Assembly (NCBI GenBank): GCA_021732005.1
Contig: JAKFVT010000029.1
Span: 42,847-106,846, forward strand
From: Mycobacterium sp.
Lineage (GTDB): Bacteria; Actinomycetota; Actinomycetes; Mycobacteriales; Mycobacteriaceae
Reading direction: 5' to 3'
Length of the DNA: 64,000 bases
Position numbers and translations under genes: made by a program. Below the pieces are notes generated by a model that made no database searches, was not told the DNA's origin, and worked only from the letters and a program-made list of their open reading frames with translations. This document shows positions 51,356 to 60,305 of the stretch, in pieces (position 1 is the first letter of the stretch; each line of letters starts with the position of its first letter).

Positions 51356-53482
51356 TCACTCCGCCTTGTGGAATCCGTTCGCCTGCGCGAGTTCCTCACT
51401 GGCGAACCACACTTCGGGCACGGTGTGGTCGTAGAGCGCTGAGTCCGGGGTGTAGTACAGCCCCGAATGCGTGTTGGCCTTCACCACATAGCCCTCGGGC
51501 GCCTGATACGGATCCGACAGCGGAAGGTGGATCGCCGGGCGGTTGGCTGCGGCTTCGGCATGCACGTCGGACTGCAGGACTTCCGCCGGCTGTGTGGAGT
51601 CTTCTTCCTCGATGTCGACGACGTCGGACTCGAGGATCTCCTCCGGTGCCGGCTCGGGCGCCAGTGGCGCCTCCGGCTCGGCGGCGCGACGACGCCGCGG
51701 CGTGCCGAGCTCGCCCATGTCGAGTCGCCACATCGATTGCGACTCCCCGAGATTCACCGCCGCATGTCGGCCTGAATCGGTCGATTCGTCGTCGTCTTCG
51801 ACTTCCTCGACCTCGGCGTACTCGAGTTCCGCGGGCACCTCGTCGGCTTCCTCAGCCTCGTACCCGCCGGTTTCGGCGGCCTCGGCGGGAATGCGGGTCG
51901 GCGTGGTGTCGATGGAGTCCTGATCGCCGTCGAACACGTCCTCGGGTCCGGGTTGCGACTTATCGTCTCCCTCGGGCGCCCAGCCGAAGCCCGGCGCGGC
52001 GGCGACCTGCGGAACGCCGCCGTCGGGATACGTCGAGAAGCGCGAGGCAGCCGCGGCGTCGGCCTCGCCGGCGACCTCACTGGGCCAGTGATCGTCGTCG
52101 TCGTAGTCCTCGAAGTCGTCGTCGATCTCCTCGCCACCGCTACGGCGGCGCTGCAGCCACAGCACGCCGAGGCCAATCACGGCCAGCAGCAACAGGACCG
52201 GGACGATGATCAGCAGCCACCACCAGTGGAAGGTGGAACCGTTGCCGGACTTCGCGCCCGCCTGGCCGGCCTGAGGCCCGGCGGCCGGAACCTGAACGCC
52301 GGACAGCGAACCCGCAAGCTCCGACGGTTTGGTCGTGAACGTGTTGCTGGCTTTGTTCCAGGAGATTTCGCCACCGCTGAACTTCTGCGTCACGGTGTCG
52401 CCGTTGACGCTCTGCTCGCCGGTCGGCACACCCAGCTTGCCGGTGGCCCCGCCGAGCTTGGCCCAGGCGGCGTTGATCGCGCCGCGCACCACGATGGCGC
52501 CGTTGTCGGGCGTCCAGAAGATCACCGGTTTATCAGCGGCGCTGAAGGCGCTGACCCGGCTGTTGGGCGCGCCGCCGTCGGCTTCGGTCCCGGTCGGCAG
52601 GCCCAGGTCGCCGGTCGGCCCACCCTGCGCCTCGTACTTGGCCAGGATCGCGCCCGTCACCGCATGCGCGCCGGTGGCCGGTGAGTAGAAGACCTTGCCC
52701 CCCGCGTAATCCTGGGCGGCGCCGTCGGTGCCGATGGCCTGCTGGGCTCCTTGGCGGGCACCGAGGGGTCCCGCGAGGCCCCCGGCGGCCCGCCATGCCT
52801 GGTTGATCGCCGTCGTCGCGTCGCTGGGCACCTCGACACCGGCCAAGTTGCCTGCGAGCTCAGGCGGCACGGTCGTGAATGTCTTCGCGGCGGTGTCATA
52901 GGAAATCTCGCCGCCGGTGAACTTCTGGCTGATCACAGTGCCGTTGAAGGTCTCATCCTCGGTGGGGACGCCCATCGTGCCGGCCGAGCCGCCGAGCTTG
53001 TCCCACGCCGCGTTGATGGCGCCGCGTACCACCCACGCGCCGGTCGCGGGTGTCCAGAAAATGGCCGGCTTGTCGCTGGCACTGAACGTGCTGACCTGGC
53101 TGTCCGGCCCCACCAGACCCGCGACCGCGTCGATGGTGGGGAATCCGAGGTCACTGTCGGCTGCACCGCCGAGCGCCTGGTACTTGTCCAGGACCGCCCC
53201 GAAGAGCAGGTGGGCGCCGGTGGCAGGAGTGAAGAAGATCTTGCCGCCGCTGAAGTTCTGGGCGAATCCGTCGCCGACGGCGTAGACGTCGCCGTCCTTG
53301 GTGCCTACCGGAGAACCATCGCCGCCTGCGGTCTCCCACGCCTGATTGATGGCGTCGCCCGCGTCCGTTTCCGGGCTCGCGATCGCCCCGGGCGCCCACA
53401 GCAGCGCGGCCGCAGCCGTCGCGAAGACGCCGAGCGCCATCCGCCCGACGCCTCTACTGAGACGACTTCCAAGCCTGGTCAT
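51356..53482 (-). CDS. LGFP-repeat single-pass membrane protein with acidic tail
   Basis: 708 residues. After a signal segment (residues 14-36), residues 42-400 carry six LGFP-like repeats in two 180-residue halves: KPAIFWTPATGAWVVRGAIN near residue 138 recurs as KPVIFWTPDNGAIVVRGAIN near 318. A Gln/Gly-rich linker, one membrane segment (419-443) and an acidic cytoplasmic region (about 450-660) follow. The C-terminal 45 residues (PEGYVVKANTHSGLYYTPDS and on) resemble the small 'sunset'-type domain. LGFP repeats occur in cell-wall-associated actinobacterial proteins and are thought to bind the envelope. The counterpart is Rv2721c. Function unknown; a link from envelope to cytoplasm is inference. 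Confidence 0.85.
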   Translation of the reverse strand: MTRLGSRLSRGVGRMALGVFATAAAALLWAPGAIASPETDAGDAINQAWETAGGDGSPVGTKDGDVYAVGDGFAQNFSGGKIFFTPATGAHLLFGAVLDKYQALGGAADSDLGFPTIDAVAGLVGPDSQVSTFSASDKPAIFWTPATGAWVVRGAINAAWDKLGGSAGTMGVPTEDETFNGTVISQKFTGGEISYDTAAKTFTTVPPELAGNLAGVEVPSDATTAINQAWRAAGGLAGPLGARQGAQQAIGTDGAAQDYAGGKVFYSPATGAHAVTGAILAKYEAQGGPTGDLGLPTGTEADGGAPNSRVSAFSAADKPVIFWTPDNGAIVVRGAINAAWAKLGGATGKLGVPTGEQSVNGDTVTQKFSGGEISWNKASNTFTTKPSELAGSLSGVQVPAAGPQAGQAGAKSGNGSTFHWWWLLIIVPVLLLLAVIGLGVLWLQRRRSGGEEIDDDFEDYDDDDHWPSEVAGEADAAAASRFSTYPDGGVPQVAAAPGFGWAPEGDDKSQPGPEDVFDGDQDSIDTTPTRIPAEAAETGGYEAEEADEVPAELEYAEVEEVEDDDESTDSGRHAAVNLGESQSMWRLDMGELGTPRRRRAAEPEAPLAPEPAPEEILESDVVDIEEEDSTQPAEVLQSDVHAEAAANRPAIHLPLSDPYQAPEGYVVKANTHSGLYYTPDSALYDHTVPEVWFASEELAQANGFHKAE

Positions 53483-53703
53483 GCACTCTCCCCGCAGTGT
53501 CGGTCAAGATGCTTCCCCTCATCCTCCGCGTCAACTGTGCTTCAGCACCTCACGACACGCGGCGTTTCGATGAGATAACCGACGCGTTGACGGGGGAAAA
53601 CACCCGAAATCCCCAGGACAAACCGGGGCGCATGACCAGCGCCCGCCGCTTCGGCAGCCGCGTGACGGGGAACCAAAACCGCAGTTCAGCCCCGCTTGCG
53701 GGG
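53483..53703. other. Intergenic region between the LGFP-protein and fadE20 genes
   Basis: 221 bases, the longest gap in the window. It should hold the LGFP-protein promoter (reading left) and ends with the fadE20 hairpin. No small ORF with a ribosome site is seen. As I recall, Rv2722 and the TerC-like Rv2723 occupy this place in M. tuberculosis; neither is present. Confidence 0.6.
53689..53703 (-). terminator. fadE20 terminator-like hairpin
   Basis: On the minus strand CCCCG-CAAG-CGGGG follows directly after the fadE20 stop, then a short T-containing run (GCGGTTTTGG) about 15 bases on. The stem is only 5 base pairs but GC-rich. Confidence 0.5.
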
Positions 53704-54876
53704 TTAGACGCCCAGGCTGCGGCCGATGATCTCTTTCATGATCTCGGTGGTGCCGCCGTAAATCGTCTGGACGCGGGCATCGAGGTAGGCCTTGGCCACC
53801 GGATATTCGCGCATGTAGCCGTAACCGCCGTGCAACTGCAGGCAGCGGTCGACCAGATGAACCTGCTTTTCGGCCGCGTACCACTTCGCCATCGAGGCCT
53901 GCTCGGCAGTCAGCTTGCCGTCGAGGTGCAGCCGGATGAACTCGTCGACCATGATGCGGATGGCGGTGGCTTCGGTGGCCAGCTCGGCCAGCAGGAAGCG
54001 GCTGTTCTGCTGGCTGCCGATCGGCTTGCCGAACGCCTTGCGCTCCTTGGTGTACTGCAGGGTCTGTTCGAGGACGCTCTCCATGGCCGCAGCCGCCATC
54101 ACCGCGATGTTCAGGCGCTCCTGCGGCAGGTTCTGCATCAGGTAGATGAAGCCCTGACCCTCCTCGCCGAGCAGGTTCTCGACAGGGACCTTGACGTCGG
54201 TGAAGGACAGTTCGGCCGTGTCCTGCGCGTCCAGGCCGATCTTGTCCAGGTGGCGGCCACGCTCGAAGCCCTCCATGCCGCGCTCGACGACCAGCAGCGA
54301 GAAGCCCAGCGCGCCCTTCTCGGGGTCGGTCTGGGCCACCACGATCACCAGATCGGAGTTGATGCCGTTGGTGATGAACGTCTTGGAGCCGTTGAGCACG
54401 TAGTGATCACCCTGCTTGACCGCGCGGGTCTTGATGCCCTGCAGGTCGCTGCCGGTGCCGGGCTCAGTCATGGCGATTGCGGTGATGTACTCGCCGCTGC
54501 AGAACTTGGGCAGCCAGCGCTGCTTCTGCTCCTCGGTGGTCAACTCCAGCAGGTACGGCGCGACCACATCGTTGTGCAGGCCGAACCCGAGCCCGCTGTA
54601 GCGGGCCGCCGCGGTCTCCTCGGTCAGGATGACGTTGTAGCGGAAGTCCGCGTTGCCGCCGCCGCCGAACTCCTCCGGCACGGCCATCCCGAGGAAGCCC
54701 TGCTTGCCGGCCTCCAGCCAGACCCCGCGATCGACGATCTTGTCCTTCTCCCACTGGTCGTGGAACGGCGCGACGTGCCGCTCGAGGAACGACCGGTAGG
54801 CCTCGCGGAACAGTTCGTGCTCGGGCTCGAACAAGGTCCGCTCGTACTTGACGGTTGCGTTCTTCTCGACAGCCAT
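53704..54876 (-). CDS. fadE20: Acyl-CoA dehydrogenase FadE20
   Basis: 390 residues from the ATG at 54876, with GGAGGAAG 3-4 bases upstream. Three-domain ACAD fold: FREAYRSFLERHVAPFHDQW, ITAIAMTEPGTGSDLQGIKT (FAD/substrate signature), the conserved LQLHGGYGYMREYPV and C-terminal RVQTIYGGTTEIMKEIIG. It oxidises acyl-CoA to enoyl-CoA. The counterpart is Rv2724c; its chain-length preference is unknown. The promoter carries an 18-base palindrome immediately upstream of the -10, so a TetR-like repressor is expected (inference). Confidence 0.93.
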   Translation of the reverse strand: MAVEKNATVKYERTLFEPEHELFREAYRSFLERHVAPFHDQWEKDKIVDRGVWLEAGKQGFLGMAVPEEFGGGGNADFRYNVILTEETAAARYSGLGFGLHNDVVAPYLLELTTEEQKQRWLPKFCSGEYITAIAMTEPGTGSDLQGIKTRAVKQGDHYVLNGSKTFITNGINSDLVIVVAQTDPEKGALGFSLLVVERGMEGFERGRHLDKIGLDAQDTAELSFTDVKVPVENLLGEEGQGFIYLMQNLPQERLNIAVMAAAAMESVLEQTLQYTKERKAFGKPIGSQQNSRFLLAELATEATAIRIMVDEFIRLHLDGKLTAEQASMAKWYAAEKQVHLVDRCLQLHGGYGYMREYPVAKAYLDARVQTIYGGTTEIMKEIIGRSLGV

Positions 54877-54911
54877 GACTTCCTCCGGACGGCGCTGTGG
54901 GTTTGCAGACG

Positions 54912-54935
54912 AGGATAACCAACCGGATGGTTGGT
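54912..54935. promoter_or_regulatory. Palindromic operator abutting the fadE20 -10
   Basis: ACCAACCGGATGGTTGGT (54918-54935) has perfect 7-base arms around GGAT. On the minus strand TATCCT (54917-54912) is a good -10 for fadE20, so the palindrome fills the -35/-10 spacer. The divergent molybdoenzyme gene starts 77 bases away. No regulator gene is adjacent. Confidence 0.7.
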
Positions 54936-54999
54936 CGCGACGGTGGCCCCGCGTGACGGCCGACGGATTTGCCAAAGTCGCTGGTGGAAGCATCGCCGT

Positions 55000-55005
55000 T
55001 AGACT
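55000..55005 (+). promoter_or_regulatory. Predicted -10 (TAGACT) for the molybdoenzyme gene
   Basis: TAGACT is 6 bases before the GTG at 55012, implying a leaderless message. It lies 65 bases from the fadE20 operator. Confidence 0.5.
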
Positions 55006-55011
55006 CCCGGG

Positions 55012-57294
55012 GTGCCCGACGCCCGCAGCAGCCTCGCCCACTGGGGCGCGTTCAGCGCCGACGTCGCCGACGGCGAAATCCTCGCGGTCACCCCGTTTCC
55101 CGGCGATACCGACCCGTCTCCCCTGCTCGGCAACCTCCGTGGGTCGCTACGACACTCCTCGCGCATCGCCACACCCGCCGTCCGCCGCGGTTGGCTGCGC
55201 GACGGCCCCGGGCCCGGCAGCGCCCGCGGCGCCGACGAATTCGTCGCGCTGGACTGGGAGGAGCTGACGGAGCTTCTCGCCGGCGAACTGCGCCGGGTGG
55301 TCGACACCTACGGCAACGAGGCCATCTACGGCGGGTCCTACGGCTGGGCCAGCGCGGGCCGGTTCCACCACGCCCAGAGCCAAGTACACCGATTCCTGAA
55401 ACTTCTTGGCGGATATACATTTTCGCGGCACTCCTACAGCCTGGGCGCCACCGGCGTGATCATGCCGCGGGTGGTCGGCACCCACGACGACCTGTTCAAG
55501 CGGTCCACCGAATGGAACGTCATCGTCGAGCACACCGACCTGCTGGTCTGCTTCGGCGGCGTGAACCTGAAGAACACCGGGATCAACCACGGCGGCACCA
55601 CCGGACACCCGGCCCGCGAAGCGCTGCACCGGTTCCGGTCCAACGGCGGAAAGATCGTCTCGATCAGCCCCCTGCGCAGCGACGTCGACGGCGATTGCGA
55701 CTGGTTGGCGGCCGTCCCCGGTACCGACGTGGCGATCATGCTGGCCCTTGCCTATGTGCTGGCCACCGCGAACCTCGCCGACCGCGAGTTCCTCGACACC
55801 TACTGCACCGGCTACGAGCAGTTCGAGCGGTATCTGCTCGGCGCCGAGGACGGTGTGCCGAAATCGCCGCAGTGGGCCGCCGAGATCTGCGGCATCGACG
55901 CCGCGGTGCTCACCGACCTGGCCACCAGGATGGCCGCGCGGCGCACGATCGTCACCGTCAGCTGGTCACTGCAGCGCGTCCGGCACGGCGAGCAGGCGCC
56001 GTGGATGGGGCTGACACTGGCAGCCATGCTCGGCCAAATCGGCCTTCCCGGAGGCGGATTCGGCCACGGGTACGGCTCGATGAACGAACCCGGCCTGCCT
56101 CCGCTCCGGCACCGGCTGCCGTCGCTGCCGCAGGGGCTCAACCCGGTCCGCACGTTCATCCCGGTCGCAGCGGTCAGCGACATGCTGCTGCACCCCGGTG
56201 AGAAGTTCACCTACAACGGCCGCACCCTGACCTACCCCGACATCAAATGCGTGTACTGGGCGGGCGGCAATCCCTTCCACCACCACCAGAACCTGCCCCG
56301 CCTGCGTCGCGCACTGGGTCGCGTCGACACCGTGGTGGTGCACGAGCCGTACTGGACGCCGATGGCCCGGCACGCCGACATCGTCGTCCCGTCCACCACC
56401 CCGTTCGAACGCGACGACTATTCCGGGTCCCGAAACGACCCTCTGCTGGTGGCGATGCCCGCGCTGGCGCCGCCGTACGCCCATTCCCGCGACGACTACA
56501 CCACCTTCGCCGCGCTCGCCGAGCGGCTGGGCTTCGGCGAGCAGTTCACTTCTGGCCGCACCGCCCGGCAGTGGCTGGAGCACATGTACGAAAAGTGGTC
56601 GGCAGAAATCGATTTCGCGGTCCCCGACTTCGACCAATTCTGGGCCGACGGCGTCCTGCGGCTTCCGGTGGAGACCGGACTGACCCTGCTGGCCGACTTC
56701 CGCGCCGACCCGCAGGGCCACGCGTTGGCCACCCCGAGCGGCAAGATCGAGATCTTCTCCGAGGACATCGCGGGCTTCGAGTATCCGGACTGCGCCGGTC
56801 ATCCGCGCTGGTATGAACCGGTCGAGTGGCTGGGTGGCGAACGCGCCCAACGCTTTCCGCTTCACCTGATCGCCAACCAGCCGGCCACCCGGTTGCATGG
56901 CCAGCTCGACGGCGGTGCGGTCAGCCAGAATGCGAAAGTCCAGGGTCGCGAACCCATCCGGATGCATCCGTCCGACGCCGCGGAGCGCGGGCTGGCCGGC
57001 GGCGAGGTGGTGCGGGTGTTCAACGACCGCGGATCGTGCCTGGCCGGGGTGGTCATCGACGAGGCGCTGCGGCCGCAGGTGGTGCAGCTGTCGACCGGAG
57101 CGTGGTACGACCCGCTGGATCCCTCGGACCCGGATTCGATGTGCGTGCACGGCAATCCCAACGTGCTGACCGACGACGTGGGCACCTCGTCGCTGGCCCG
57201 CGGCTGCACCGGCGCCGCGGTACTGGTGCAGGTGGAGATATTCGCCGATCCGCTGCCGCCGGTACGGGCGCACCAGCCCCCGGTGATCCGATAG
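55012..57294 (+). CDS. BisC/DMSO-reductase-family molybdopterin oxidoreductase
   Basis: 760 residues. It lacks the N-terminal Fe-S cysteine cluster, as in biotin-sulfoxide, TMAO and methionine-sulfoxide reductases. The Mo-ligand region is AIYGGSYGWASAGRFHHAQS, the Ser of GGSYGW being the expected ligand. Molybdopterin-binding blocks such as VYWAGGNPFHHHQNLPRL, HADIVVPSTTPFERDDY and IANQPATRLHGQLDGG follow. It resembles mycobacterial BisC (Rv1442 in M. tuberculosis), which is not in this genomic place there. A cytoplasmic reductase of S- or N-oxides is likely; no Tat signal is seen. It is divergent from fadE20 with a shared operator region. Confidence 0.87.
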   Translation: MPDARSSLAHWGAFSADVADGEILAVTPFPGDTDPSPLLGNLRGSLRHSSRIATPAVRRGWLRDGPGPGSARGADEFVALDWEELTELLAGELRRVVDTYGNEAIYGGSYGWASAGRFHHAQSQVHRFLKLLGGYTFSRHSYSLGATGVIMPRVVGTHDDLFKRSTEWNVIVEHTDLLVCFGGVNLKNTGINHGGTTGHPAREALHRFRSNGGKIVSISPLRSDVDGDCDWLAAVPGTDVAIMLALAYVLATANLADREFLDTYCTGYEQFERYLLGAEDGVPKSPQWAAEICGIDAAVLTDLATRMAARRTIVTVSWSLQRVRHGEQAPWMGLTLAAMLGQIGLPGGGFGHGYGSMNEPGLPPLRHRLPSLPQGLNPVRTFIPVAAVSDMLLHPGEKFTYNGRTLTYPDIKCVYWAGGNPFHHHQNLPRLRRALGRVDTVVVHEPYWTPMARHADIVVPSTTPFERDDYSGSRNDPLLVAMPALAPPYAHSRDDYTTFAALAERLGFGEQFTSGRTARQWLEHMYEKWSAEIDFAVPDFDQFWADGVLRLPVETGLTLLADFRADPQGHALATPSGKIEIFSEDIAGFEYPDCAGHPRWYEPVEWLGGERAQRFPLHLIANQPATRLHGQLDGGAVSQNAKVQGREPIRMHPSDAAERGLAGGEVVRVFNDRGSCLAGVVIDEALRPQVVQLSTGAWYDPLDPSDPDSMCVHGNPNVLTDDVGTSSLARGCTGAAVLVQVEIFADPLPPVRAHQPPVIR

Positions 57295-57390
57295 CCGGTT
57301 TTCTCAGCTTTTTCTCACATTCCACTTACGGCATAAGTTCGCTCATGCCATGATCACAGCAATCTCGATATCGCTAAAGAAAGTTTGCTG

Positions 57391-58836
57391 ATGCGTAAAA
57401 ATATCCGCACCGCCGCACGCTCGGCGATGGTGGCCGTCCTGGCGACGCTCGCCGCGATCGTTCTCGCAGTTACCAGCACGATCACCGCAGCCGTCAGCCT
57501 GGCGGCGGTGGCGCTGATCGTTCCCGGCACCGGCACCCCCGACCCGTCGGTGCCGCCGCTTGGCACTAACTACATGCAGAACGCAGTGAATTACTACATC
57601 CAGCCGCTCGATCCGGCCTGCGCGACGGTCTGCACGCCCGCGCCGGTCCCCTACACCGCGCAGTTCTGGCCGTTCCCGTTCGCGGGTTGGGGCGGCCTCA
57701 ACGGGGCGAAGTGGAACGTGTCGGTGGCCAGCGGCGTGCAGAGCCTCAACGACCAGATCGACGCCGCCAACACAGCCGACCCGGGCGGCGACATCGTGAT
57801 CTTCGGCTACTCGCAAGGCGCGACGGTCTCCAACATCGTCAAGCGCCAGCTCGCCGACGCCAACGGCGGGGTCATCCCCGACCAGTACTCCTTCGTCCTG
57901 ATCGGTGACCCGCAACGTCCGAACGGCGGACTGTTCGAACGGCTCGCCCTGCTGGGCACGGTGCCGATCCTGGACGCCACCTTCGGTCAGCCGGCCCCCA
58001 CCGACACCACGGTGCTGCCGACGGTGAACACCACCGACATCGCGTTCCAGTACGACGGCGTCGCCGACTTCCCGGCCAATCCGCTCAACCTGCTGGCCGA
58101 CCTGAACGCGCTTGCCGGGTTCTGGTACATCCACGGCAACTACCTCTCGCCGCGCGGCACCCAGCCGTCCACCGAACTGCCCTACGGCTACACGATTCCG
58201 GAACTCGAGCAGGCCATCGACTGCTCGCAGAGCCCGAAGAACTGCCAGACCTACAACGACACGCTCTACATCACGATCCCGGCCAAGACGCTGCCGATCA
58301 TGCAGCCGCTGCTGGACATCGGCGCCGCGACCGGCACCACCGCGATCATCAAGCCGTTCGTCGACCTGATCTCGCCGGTCACCCGCGTGCTGATCGAAAC
58401 CGGTTATGACCGAAGCAATTACGGGCAGCCGACGCCGTTCACCATCTTCACGCCGATCAACCCGGTGAAGCTCAGCGTCGACCTCGCCAAGGCCGCCGTC
58501 CAGGGCATCCACGACGCGCTGGGCGACCTCGGTGTGGCGGTTCCCTCGGCACCGTCCGCACCGTCCGCACCGGCGTCGACCCCGGCGAGCACGCTGGCCG
58601 CTGCGACCACCAGCGAGCCTGCCGCCCAGAAGGCGGCCACCGAAACCGTGTCCAAGCCGGCGCAACGCAAGGCATCTGCGAAGCCCAGCCTCACGGCCAA
58701 ATCCGAGAAGCCCAAGACCGGTGACGAGGTCAAGAGCTCCGGCAAGCCGGCGAAGAAATCGGGCACCGGCAAGAGCGGAAAGCCGGCGGCGGCAAGCGCT
58801 TCCGGGCAGGGCAACTCGGCGAAGGACGCCGCCTAA
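57391..58836 (+). CDS. Secreted PE-PPE-domain serine hydrolase with Lys/Ala/Ser-rich tail
   Basis: 481 residues from the ATG at 57391 (a TTG two codons earlier is possible). A signal segment (AMVAVLATLAAIVLAVTSTI) precedes a PE-PPE hydrolase domain: VALIVPGTGTPDPS, WPFPFAGWGG, IFGYSQGATVSN with Ser141 as nucleophile, and GFWYIHGNYLSPRG with a candidate His. No PE or PPE N-terminal domain is present. About 110 C-terminal residues are low-complexity (Pro/Ala/Ser then Lys-rich), which suggests cell-wall anchoring or unfolded spacer. Substrates may be short acyl esters or wall lipids (inference). Its stop overlaps the convergent hflX stop by 4 bases. Confidence 0.86.
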   Translation: MRKNIRTAARSAMVAVLATLAAIVLAVTSTITAAVSLAAVALIVPGTGTPDPSVPPLGTNYMQNAVNYYIQPLDPACATVCTPAPVPYTAQFWPFPFAGWGGLNGAKWNVSVASGVQSLNDQIDAANTADPGGDIVIFGYSQGATVSNIVKRQLADANGGVIPDQYSFVLIGDPQRPNGGLFERLALLGTVPILDATFGQPAPTDTTVLPTVNTTDIAFQYDGVADFPANPLNLLADLNALAGFWYIHGNYLSPRGTQPSTELPYGYTIPELEQAIDCSQSPKNCQTYNDTLYITIPAKTLPIMQPLLDIGAATGTTAIIKPFVDLISPVTRVLIETGYDRSNYGQPTPFTIFTPINPVKLSVDLAKAAVQGIHDALGDLGVAVPSAPSAPSAPASTPASTLAAATTSEPAAQKAATETVSKPAQRKASAKPSLTAKSEKPKTGDEVKSSGKPAKKSGTGKSGKPAAASASGQGNSAKDAA

Positions 58837-60248
58837 CTGCTGAACTCGCGCAGGCCTGCGGCCAGCGCGGCGGGCACCCGGGCTTTCAGGCGGGTGCCCG
58901 CTTCGGTGTGCTCGACCGCATCGACGTGGCCGTCGCTGTGCAGGCGCGCGACCAGATCGCCCCGCTCGTAGGGGATCGTCACGTCGACCGTGATCTCGCG
59001 CGGTTCGACGAGCTCACCCAGCCGGGCGCGCAGCCGCGGCAATCCCTCGCCGGTGTGCGCCGAGACGAACACGGCTCCGGGTAGTGCGCGGCGCAACTGA
59101 GCCAGCATCAGGTCATCGGCGGCGTCGATCTTGTTGACCACCAACAACTCCGGGGCCGGCGGTGCGTGATGGTCGTTCTGCACCTCGCGGATGACCTGAC
59201 GCACTGCCTCGATCTGCGCCAGCGGATTGCTGTCGGACCCGTCGACCACGTGCACCAGCAGGTCGGCGTCGAGCACTTCTTCCAGGGTGGAGCGGAACGC
59301 CTCGACCAGCTGGGTGGGCAGGTGCCGGACGAAGCCGACGGTGTCGGTCAGCACGAACGGTCGCCCGTCGTCGAATTCGCCTCGGCGAGTGGTCGGTTCG
59401 AGGGTGGCGAACAACGCGTTCTGCACCAGGACACCGGCCCCGGTCAGGGCGTTGAGGAGACTGGACTTGCCGGCGTTGGTGTAGCCGACGATCGCGATCG
59501 ACGCGGTGTCGCTGTGCAGCCGCCGACTGCGCTGTGTGTCGCGGATCTGCTTCATGTCCTTGATCTCGCGGCGCAGCTTGGACATCCGTTCGCGGATGCG
59601 GCGCCGGTCGGTCTCGATCTTGGTCTCACCGGGGCCGCGGGTACCCACGCCGCCGCCGCTGCCGCCGGCGCCGCCGCCCTGGCGGGACATCGATTCACCC
59701 CAGCCACGTAGCCGCGGCAGCATGTATTCCATCTGCGCGTAGGCCACCTGCGCCTTGCCTTCCCGGCTGGTGGCGTGTTGGGCGAAGATGTCGAGGATCA
59801 GCGCGGTCCGGTCGATGACCTTGACCTTGACCACTTTTTCCAGCGCGTTGAGCTGGGCGGGGCTGAGCTCGCCGTCGCAGATCACGGTGTCGGCGCCGGT
59901 CGCGATCACGACCTCGCGCAGCTCCTGAGCCTTGCCGGAGCCGATGTAGGTAGAGGGGTCAGGCTTGTCGCGGCGCTGGATCAGCCCTTCGAGCACCTCG
60001 GAACCCGCGGTTTCGGCCAGCGCGGCCAGTTCGGCGAGGCTGGCCTCGGAGTCAGCGGCGGTGCCCTCGGTCCACACCCCCACCAGGACGACCCGTTCCA
60101 GCCGCAGCTGGCGGTACTCGACCTCGGTGATGTCGGTGAGTTCGGTGGACAGCCCGGCGACGCGCTTGAGGGCGGCGCGGTCTTCGAGCGCGAGCTCGCC
60201 GAGGCTTGGGTCGGTAGCGTCAGCTTTTGTCATAGGCGTTTCTGTCAT
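58833..60248 (-). CDS. hflX: GTPase HflX
   Basis: 471 residues from the ATG at 60248; the ATG at 60233 is equally usable and no clear ribosome site decides. The N-terminal HflX domain (KPDPSTYIGSGKAQELR) and a Gly-rich loop (RQGGGAGGSGGGVGTRGPGE) are followed by the G domain: G1 GYTNAGKSSLLNALT, G3 DTVGFVRHLP, G4 NKID. HflX splits stalled or idle ribosomes. The counterpart is Rv2725c. It is the last gene of the dapF-miaA run and is 58 bases after the dapF stop. Confidence 0.93.
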   Translation of the reverse strand: MTETPMTKADATDPSLGELALEDRAALKRVAGLSTELTDITEVEYRQLRLERVVLVGVWTEGTAADSEASLAELAALAETAGSEVLEGLIQRRDKPDPSTYIGSGKAQELREVVIATGADTVICDGELSPAQLNALEKVVKVKVIDRTALILDIFAQHATSREGKAQVAYAQMEYMLPRLRGWGESMSRQGGGAGGSGGGVGTRGPGETKIETDRRRIRERMSKLRREIKDMKQIRDTQRSRRLHSDTASIAIVGYTNAGKSSLLNALTGAGVLVQNALFATLEPTTRRGEFDDGRPFVLTDTVGFVRHLPTQLVEAFRSTLEEVLDADLLVHVVDGSDSNPLAQIEAVRQVIREVQNDHHAPPAPELLVVNKIDAADDLMLAQLRRALPGAVFVSAHTGEGLPRLRARLGELVEPREITVDVTIPYERGDLVARLHSDGHVDAVEHTEAGTRLKARVPAALAAGLREFSS

Positions 60249-60305
60249 AAGCGGTAATCGATGGTGCCACGGGAGTCCAACGTCGTGCACCTGAATAACG
60301 TGCCG

